Positions 55,866 to 64,000 of a stretch of 64,000 bases of DNA are shown here, in pieces (position 1 is the first letter of the stretch; every line of letters begins with the position of its first letter). Under the pieces are notes generated by a model. It was not told the origin of the DNA, ran no database searches, and worked only from the letters and a program-made list of their open reading frames with translations. The DNA lies in the NCBI RefSeq assembly GCF_036785885.1, contig NC_092310.1, forward strand, positions 1,736,001 through 1,800,000. Direction: 5' to 3'. A program made the position numbers and the translations under genes. This stretch comes from Coffea arabica. Taxonomy: Eukaryota > Streptophyta > Magnoliopsida > Gentianales > Rubiaceae.

Positions 55866-57050
55866 ATTTGGTTGGATGAGTTGATTTCTCATTTCTGTGA
55901 TCGAAAATTGCCAAACACCCAATAAGTTTTCCTACTATTTTAATTAATTTTTTATCTCGCATAAATGTTTTTGGAAGTGGAATCCTAGCATAAACTTTAG
56001 TGAAAATAAATCTAAAAAAAATTCCAATAATAAAAATGGAAGATTTGCATAGTCTAGTTCTCTAATAACATACTCTATATAACAATTATTGAGTATAGTT
56101 ATTTGCTTGGCTATGTAGTGATTTTTTAGTTATGTCATATCGCCTCTAATCACTTTCTCACAAACTTATTCCCTCTTAAGTCTTAATATGCGATGCTTCG
56201 CTTTGTGCCTCAGCGTTTTATCGTATGTTTCAGCTACCCCGAAGTCCCCCTCTGTCCAAATTTTAATACCATTTTTGGCTTTGGCGAAGAGGATTACCTG
56301 CTCTTGCGAGAAGCTGAATGTCTCCACTGTAGTTTTCCCCATGCCTAATTGAATACTCATGCCATGCTCCCTTGTAATAGTCCAGTACCCCTAATAGCAA
56401 GGACCCCCATGTACCTTGTGACCATGGCATGACACTCTGCAAGTGTAAAAGAACACCAGTCCACTTTAGGATTTAAGGTTTAGAGTTTAGAGCTCAGGGT
56501 TCTATGTCATGATGTCTGGATTCATGGTAACACCATGCCCTTGAATCATGGCATCCATATCGGCCCGGGCAAACCAAAAGTTTAATAACAATTCCCAATG
56601 CATTAAGTAGAATTAAGAGGAGAATGATGACACTTAGTCTAGTGACTAAAACTGAGATATCAGGAATTAGAGGTTCTTTGTTCCAATCCCCCCGTTCTCT
56701 CCCCGTTCTTAAATACCCACCCCTCTCATGCTAGAATTGGAGGAAAAAAATAGGGAGCAAATGATGAAAGCATGAAACAGCCATCATATTGATTTGCCAC
56801 CATTTCATATCATCTATATGTGCCATCATTTATCCAAAACCAAGGAACTCAGTCACGAACTAAAAGCTACCAACAAAGAAGTCCATCAATACTGCAAACA
56901 CGTAAGTTCATGAGCACAAGTACTACTTCAGCTAACACTGGAGCATAAACAGCTTTAGCAAATCCAATAGCCAACCATACATCATGATATCTGATATCCA
57001 AACATAAGCAATAACATAGCACAATGACATGGTGAATGCAGACAAAATGT
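55866..57050. other. Intergenic; one short minus-strand frame of unknown meaning
   Basis: A 64-codon minus-strand frame at 56166-56360 reads like protein (for example FSFSQEQVILFAKAKNG). It has no start context, partner exon or family match I can name, and could be a fragment of a lost gene. The rest holds nothing recognisable. Confidence 0.4.
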
Positions 57051-57140
57051 CTACCTTGGACCAGGGCCACAGCGCTTGACATCTAATATCCAAGCATAGT
57101 ACAATAACATGGCACAATAACATAGCACAATGACATCTTC
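56985..57140. repeat. Short duplicated block rich in AATAACATAGCACAATGACAT
   Basis: The word AACATAGCACAATGACAT occurs near 57014 and again near 57119, each after a TATCCAA.CATA. segment. Shorter partial units lie between, pointing to slippage-type local duplication overlapping the 3' part of the minus-strand gene. Confidence 0.7.
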
Positions 57141-57878
57141 CGTTTCATCCTCTAACAAATCCCCTTCAGCTGCCGCTAGATATGCTTCGACCGCTTGCAA
57201 AGCTGTCCGACAATGGAACATGTCATCGGTAGGGGCAGGAGGGGAAGGAATACCAATTGATGGAGACATGCAGGACTCTTTCCTCTTACTGAAGTGGGAG
57301 CTAATACTGTCAATTTCAAATGACTGAGTATTTACTTCCCCAGGGCTTGAATTGCCAAACTTCCTTGTACGTTTAGGCATTTTCAACTTCCCCTTATTCA
57401 TAGCTTTTCCCCTCTTTGGAGCCACAACCTCAACATGATCATCAGTTGAATCTAACTGGATTGCTCTCTTTCCTTTTTGAAGTTTTGCCATCTTATTTTC
57501 CAGCTCACGCTCATCATCAGTATAAAGAGGTGCCTGGCCAGATTTCTGACTATACTTCCCTGATGCACCCTGATCATGGAACACCTTGGTCAGCACATGA
57601 AATTGCAAACAAACATTAAGCCTCTTGTTCTGATGAAGCAGACTTAACTTACTTTAGTCAACTCATCTTTAAAGGTTTAAGTTTAGGAAAAAAAAAAAAA
57701 GGACACAACACTAATAAATTGCAAGGCAAGGCCATTGGGTGTTAACATGAACCAATTAACTCATACAGAAACCAATAGATTTATACCTTGAAGTAATTTG
57801 TAATGCAGAGTTTCAAGTCATTTTCGCCCGAAATGGACTGTACACTGTCACAGAGAACGCCAGCTTTTTGTCTGGCTA
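57051..57878 (-). CDS. Unidentified minus-strand gene, two 3' exons seen
   Basis: Two coding exons join in phase: 57787-57878 (ends LKLCITNYFK, donor GTATAA) and about 57051-57584 (starts VFHDQGASGKYSQK). The product part seen is about 200 residues: a charged segment DDERELENKMAKLQKGKR, two basic clusters (APKRGK and MPKRTRK) that could act as nuclear localisation signals, then a Ser/Pro stretch and a possible helix TALQAVEAYLAAAEGDL near the end. The final residues run into a locally duplicated block, so the true stop may differ. Upstream exons were not found, though a TATA-like box at 59093-59101 may mark the promoter. I do not recognise the family. Low sequence complexity leaves room for error. 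Confidence 0.45.
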
Positions 57879-59160
57879 CTGCAAGTATAAAGAAGGCATG
57901 ATAAGAACCTATAAATCGATTTAACAGGCACAACTAATCATAATCAGCGACATACCCTTCAAGGAGGACCTTGTACAGGGAGGCATGAAAATACGTTACA
58001 ACAAAACAACATTCAACACGAATAGCCAAATATCTGAGGAAAGGATACGAGGTGTGAGAAAAGGCAGCAATCATGATACTTATGCAATAGCAATGAAATG
58101 GAGGCTACATTTCCAAAAGACGGCAGTAAATGCAACAGCACAAGTATGATCAGTCTGGAACAAAATTTTCATTATATGCTAATTCAGAGCCAGCTACAAT
58201 GTCACACAGTAACAGGCAATAGACATGAAACTTCCAATACAAGCCCTCACATAAACTCCCAATTACAAGGCTAATTTCTAAGAAATTCCTGGGGAAGTGT
58301 TACCATAGAAAAAGGAAAAGAAATTGTTAACTGATTTAATCCGTTTCTTTGGATTATAGGGATAACAGCACATTTTCTGTGTCCTAATTGGTCCGAACAG
58401 AGACGAGAAATCTGGCCAAATTAAAACAGAGAGGTCGAAGCTACAATGTTTGCAATTTCAAGACCTATACATTTAAAATAACGTTAATGACTACCGATGA
58501 TGATCTTCTTTCATTTAAATAGGTTTTTGGAACCTTTTCAGTTCAAATATGTCTGAAATTTTCTATATTTCTGTCTAATTTCTTTCCATAACTTTCCAGA
58601 GAAAAAAAAAGTGCATATAATAAGTAGAAAACACAAAACAACATTTTAGCAAAAAAAAAAAAAGAAATTTCATAACGAATCAGTGATCAAAACTTGAACT
58701 TCATAAACGTATATTTACTGCAGTGTCTTGACCTAATGTAAGTTTGCCAGTGTCAAGTGAAAAGAGCGAATAATCTACAACTCTAACCATCAAATGATAC
58801 CACCACGAGATAGGCTAGAAAAATTCTTCCAAACGCAGTTAAGATCTAAGTAGAAATTCCAGAAACCAGTTACATTGCTCGGAAATTTAAAAAGAACAAA
58901 AAAAAAAAGAAGGGAAAAAGGAATTGCTTAGAATCAGAGGGAGAAGAGGGACTTCCGAGACCCGCACTAAACGGCGGGGACAATTCCAGCAGGTGGATGG
59001 CGATTGCCGGCAAATGGCAGCAGCAGCTGTGGAGGAGAAAAAGGAATGGAGTTTCGAAGAAATTCAAATGGAAGAGGAGGAGGTCCAAATCGCATATATA
59101 AATCTTCAAACGGTATCGTTTCCTCTATTTATTTACTATTTATTTTGTAAATTCACCTGA
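57879..59160 (-). other. Possible 5' part and promoter of the 57-kb gene
   Basis: The minus strand has TTATATATG at 59093-59101 followed by a CT-rich leader-like stretch (about 58930-59070), as in plant promoters. The plus strand of the same block is also open (58924-59160) and reads MAAAAVEEKKEWSFEEIQME, so the coding direction here is unresolved. Between 57879 and 58900 no exon could be supported. Confidence 0.3.
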
Positions 59161-62120
59161 AAAAAAAAAGGCCCCTTATTTTTTTGTGCAGAAATAAGTT
59201 CATCTGAAATTTTTGTGCGGAAAGTCGATTACATCTTTGTTTGGTTTGCTGTTTATTCTATTAGAGGAAACTAGGCCTCCCCAGCCTTTATTTTTCTTTT
59301 GGGCGTGGATAGAAGTTCATCCGAAAATTTTGAAATAACTTTCCTTTGTTTGGATTGATGTATATCTATTATCTATCACTATATAAAAATTGTGTGAGTG
59401 TAAATAGTGTGAGTGTGAGTGTAAATAAAAATTGATCTTAGTTTTTGTGATATCAATATGGGTCTTGATACTAATAAATGGGCAGATTATATTGTATTTC
59501 CCTAATAATAATTAGTAAGAATTATGCTAATAGTTATAAAGAAACCTTCTTTAATCAACTATTTCTAGAGTAGTTGACCATCAAGAAAACTTTAAAGTTC
59601 AACTATTCCTGCACTATAAATCTCGAATTTCCTGAAAAAATTTTGTCAGTGGGTGCGTACGCACCCTTCTAGATTGGTGGTGATAGAATCTATCATGTCC
59701 AACAATATATATATACTTTGAATTGTGATGATTCTAGTGAATTAAACCGAAAAAAGAACAACTAGTTCATTGCATTTCATCAATAATTAATATCAATTAT
59801 ATGCCAACAATTATAAGAACGAAAAACATTCCCTTCAGTTATAATGAATTAAATTTAAAAAAAAACAAGAACAAATTTTATTTTTAAATTATAAAAAATA
59901 TGGTCAATCTTAATTGTTAATAGTGGAAGCAAAATAGGATATTAGTTTATATGATACCAAATGCACTCCTGTTTAATAAATGGACAAATTGTTGCATTTC
60001 ATCATTAATAAATAATATCAAACATGCGGGTGGTTCCAAAAAATGAAAGGTTCCATACTTCTTTATTTACCAAAAGAAAGAAGAACAAATTTTATTTACA
60101 AAATCCAAGTTTAAAGAGTACTTCAAACATGAAACAAAACGTAATAAATTGGTACTATGAATCTCTCAAAAAGTATCACGAATCTTTTTATTTCTTGGAT
60201 ACAAATAAACTAAGCCTTTAGAGCACCTTTTTTATATGCGCACAATATTATTGAGTAAAAAAAATTAATTCAAAATATAATAGGAAATGGAGTACTAAGG
60301 TAGGCAAAAAGTTTGATGTTGGGAATTTATTTATTTAAATTGCAATAAAGATTATATTTAATAAACTTTATCAATCATATTCTTGTATCAACTATAGTAT
60401 TAAACTACAATTAATGAATATTATATTCATCAATGCCAATCATAAAAATAATTACAAAGGTGAAACATCCTTTGAATTATGGTCATAAAAATATATCCAG
60501 GTTAGTTTGACTATTATATAATAAATAATCTTAACATGTTACAATTTTTAATCATATTAACTCTATAATTATAAAGCATGCCATCAAGGAGAAAGACAAA
60601 TAAGTTTCACCAAATCAAAACATTTCTCTTCAAAGTTAAGCTATTTAAATTCGAACAATGGAATTTCAATATATTCAGATACTATTATAATTACAATAAC
60701 ATTATAGATCATTTTACAATCCACTGTTAGCAAAATAATAATAATAAGAAAATCTCACTAAAAGTAATAAACAATTCATAGAATGACTTAAAAGGGAGCA
60801 ACGAATTATTCAAAAATTAAAAGTTTAAATTCAAATGGCATAAAAATGAACATTTAGGTCATCTAAATTTAACCAAAACATTATTCTTGAAACAAAGAAT
60901 GATTTATTGTTTGTGCATTTGTATTGGTTAAGGCAAACTAAGTTCAGAAAAAGTATAAAATAACATAAGTATTAAAAATCACATTTTTTTTGTCTCAATT
61001 ACATTTATTCCTTCAAAATAATTGGGGATAAATTTACAAATCTCCCCTTAAAAATTACATATGCCTCCCCTATTTTTACTATTTAGTAACAATGTAGGTC
61101 TAACAAACTAAATTTCTCTTAAAAATTCTAAATTGCCCTTCTGTACAAAATTAATAAAGAAAATATAGTGTACTCAATCATTTTTTTTCCACACTTTGCA
61201 CAAATCAACAAGTCTAATCCCTAACAACCATCCAAACATAAGTTCTAAAATCAAATAACTCTTCAAAATATTCCAAATTGCATATATAATATCAATACTT
61301 GTCACGCAAAAACAAAAAAGAGAGGGAAAAAGACAAGCCCCATTGATAACCAATTTTTTACTCCAAAATTAAATATCAATGCTCAAATACCTTTTCAATA
61401 CAAGCTAATTTGATTTAAAACCACCATTACAACACTCATATGGTCTTAAAAATATTAATGTCTCAAAAATAGAGAATAAATTCTACCTCCATAATAAAAT
61501 CATAATAACAAATTCTAATTCAATGAAAGAGATCCTTATGTAATTATTGATATTTTATAAAAGTTTTTTGACAACAAGCAAAATATGACAATTTTCACAT
61601 ATTTAGTTTTTCTTCCTATTTCAATTATCAGTTTCATTATTTATTTCTCTATCATTGCGAGTCTCTTCATTTCTTTCTAATTTGAAACATATTCTGCTCC
61701 CTCTGTGATTTTGTAATTTTAATTTACTAATATTAACAAAACTGAAGATAATAAAAATAGGTTATAGTAACTAGAAAAGAAAGGAGCGAAAATATTAGAC
61801 AAGAGACAGAAAAATAGATTATTTCTTAAACTTGAGGGGATTTGAGAGAAATTGTTAGAAACCTCAACAGAGGTTTCTGAAATTATCCCAAATAATTGAT
61901 TTTCTAAAAATTTTAAAGGAGAAATATCTAAAAGTATCAGGTTCACATGCAAAGCACGTGCTCCATTATTAGTGAGATAAAAAGGTATGCTTGAAAAATA
62001 TGATCATAGAAAACGTAAAAACTTTAATCCAGATAAATATTTATACAATCACCAATTAGTTATTGCGATTACTATTACTACTTTTTATACTGTTATAGAT
62101 ATAAGAGGGCATGGAAATGT
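59161..62120. other. Very AT-rich intergenic, no gene supported
   Basis: Dense A/T runs, many short stops in all frames and no motif-bearing translation. No clear transposon ends were found by eye. Confidence 0.6.
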
Positions 62121-63780
62121 AGAAATGCTTTTCTTGTAACATATCGCTGAGCTATTGACAGGTGCCGAACCTGTGCAATAATAATAATAAAAACCTAAAT
62201 ACCACCAAAAGTAGTCAATAATTAATCCTAGGTACTGGAGCAGGGACTCTAGGTGTGCAATGGGTTACTTGATTCACCCTGTTCCCGAAGAGTTTGTTTA
62301 ATCCGATATACCAGAATTAATTAGTTGGCAAAAATTACTAAATAGTAGACAGTGGCAAGTAGGGTCGTCTCCTCAGGGACTGGGGAGATTTGTCTCTTTT
62401 AAATTCCAATTGGTAAGGGGGGATTTCACCAGAATGAAGCTAAAAGCAATTACACAATTCAACTAAAACTAAATAATTAACTAGCACGAATATAGCAAGA
62501 ATTAAATCAAGAATAAATAAATCCTAGCCAAGGATGCAACTATTCAGGCACAGTCCATTTATCCGATCATTGACGCAAGAGAGGTTCACTTAATTTATTA
62601 ATAGACTAGTTATAGCCATCGAGGAGCTCTAATGACCAATTTTTCCTTAATTTATAGATGACCAAGGTACGACCATTAATCACCTCTAACCACAAAAGTA
62701 TTCCTAGGTACGACCGTAGGAATTAATTTTCCAATTGCATTAATAGTCAGAAAAACCTAGCCCTAATCAATAACACGTTACGAGGGTTATTTAAATTAGA
62801 TTGCACGTTCCCCTAATGTGTAAACACACCAGTTGCCACTAATATTAATCAATCAAACAATTACGGATTTAATTGACTAAATTGGCACGAGATTAATAAA
62901 TCACCTTGAATATCGGGCCCTTGAGATCCAAGTAATAAAATAATCCCATGAAAATACGAGCAGGCAACGTGCAAATATTAATAAATTAAGGAACGCGTGA
63001 AAACTAATTAGATCTCACAGATTTTCGGGATTGCGCCGTCGAGTTGACCCTTGACTAGATGAAAGACTTAGCCACGCCGCATAATTAAATCACCACACGA
63101 GTTAATAAATTGCGAAGGCATTGCTTTTTACTAGAAAGTAAGGAATAAAGGATGTTTTTCCCGTTGAGAAATATTGTCAAACACCTGACGTGCGTCAGAG
63201 GCTAGTCCCAGGAAAAAAAAGAAAAAACTAAAGCTAAACTAAAAGCTAAAACTAAAAAGGTAAACCGAAAGCTCCCCGTCTCCTGTACGCTTGTTCCCTA
63301 TTTAAAGCCAAAAGAAAGATATCCAGTGGTCTACACCAATTGGCCACAAGCTGCCGAATTCATCTCCTTGTTTTGAGCCCCTGTGCGGTCCCACCAATTA
63401 GCCACAAGCCTCCCAATTACTTCTTAGTTCTCTGGCTCTCTACGTTGCTCTTAAGAGCCAAATGACTAAAGCCCTTGTCCTTTCCTCCGTGGTCCCTGCT
63501 GAAGTCAAAGGCCCAAGCCTTGAAGTTCTCTCTGCCGCAGTCCCTGATTGTAGTCTTCTTAGTCAACAAAAGTAGAGGAACGGGACTCCAGTTCTTTTCG
63601 GCACTGTGGCTTGCTTGAAGTCTCAATTATCTCCAGAAAGACCCTCATGTTTGGTAGTTTTCTGTTCCATTCCTGAAATTGATTCCAAATACCAAATATA
63701 AGTAAATATCAGCAATTAACACAATAAATGTCAGGGTAGAAGGGGAAATTAATAATAAAATTACTAACAAATTATACCCT
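62121..63780. repeat. Probable repetitive, non-coding retrotransposon-like sequence
   Basis: The composition changes sharply from the AT-rich spacer to mixed sequence with phrases such as GTAGGGTCGTCTCCTCAGGG (about 62361) and repeated GGTACGACC (about 62666 and 62708) that look like untranslated parts of plant LTR elements. No protein domain was found, and both borders are unclear. The assignment is by resemblance only. Confidence 0.3.
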
Positions 63781-64000
63781 ATCAGCTATCAAGGAAAAAG
63801 ATTTGAAGCCAAGATGTGTAAGATCTATGTCACATTGCTGCTTCGTGGAACAACATTGATGCACAAGGACTAGTTCGCATGAAAGCAATTTTGCAAATAA
63901 AATACCATGTAAAATGTCAGTTTGATGAACTTAGGTTGACCTTATATGTTTCCCCATTTAATTCTCGTAAAATTGATTTCCATAATTTTATCTTTACAGC

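Noticed and set aside
56166-56360. 64-codon minus-strand frame resembling protein
   Set aside because: No start context, partner exon or family match; kept only as a remark in the intergenic entry.
58924-59160. Plus-strand frame containing MAAAAVEEKKEWSFEEIQME
   Set aside because: No downstream plus-strand exon could be joined, and the opposite strand shows a TATA box and leader-like CT-rich sequence; direction left unresolved.
61719-61952. 77-codon minus-strand frame in AT-rich spacer
   Set aside because: Phenylalanine/leucine/serine-rich translation typical of AT-rich non-coding DNA.

Overview
This is nuclear DNA from a flowering plant: long GT-AG introns, AT-rich spacers, LTR retrotransposons and MITEs, and plant-type housekeeping genes. 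A degraded disease-resistance gene at 51.3-54.8 kb has the R1 (late-blight) type of N-terminus, which points to an asterid dicot. The species cannot be fixed from the sequence.

Layout. 1-1.9 kb: a repeat, probably the end of another LTR element. 1.9-8.0 kb: an old, dead Ty1/copia element on the minus strand (copy I), carrying a nested hAT-type MITE with a perfect 8-bp target duplication. 10.5-18.5 kb: two related, damaged genes facing away from each other, a head-to-head inverted duplication. The minus-strand copy encodes a Tudor (PDS5-like) domain with an internal stop. 19.4-31.0 kb: a complete 20-exon PRP8, the core spliceosome protein, on the minus strand (2,377 aa). 32.2-37.2 kb: a complete 6-exon NSE1 (SMC5/6 complex RING subunit, 324 aa) on the plus strand, divergent from PRP8. 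39.6-43.4 kb: a young insertion of the same copia family on the plus strand (copy II), with 343-bp LTRs differing at 3 sites and a perfect 5-bp target duplication, but a wrecked interior. 46.9-50.6 kb: a complete 3-exon SINA/SIAH-type E3 ubiquitin ligase (308 aa). 51.3-54.8 kb: an R1-like NLR pseudogene with four lesions. 55.0-55.9 kb: a second hAT-type MITE and a SINE-like unit. 57.0-59.1 kb: an unidentified minus-strand gene. 59.1-64 kb: AT-rich spacer and repeats.

The intact genes (PRP8, NSE1, SINAT) are ordinary plant genes. The points most worth following are the copia family's primer site, which matches the anticodon arm of tRNA-Ile rather than a tRNA 3' end; the evidence that copy II was already defective when it inserted; and the head-to-head duplicated Tudor-gene locus.

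Exon borders were placed by hand from GT/AG signals and reading phase. Most should be exact, but a few may be off by one base.
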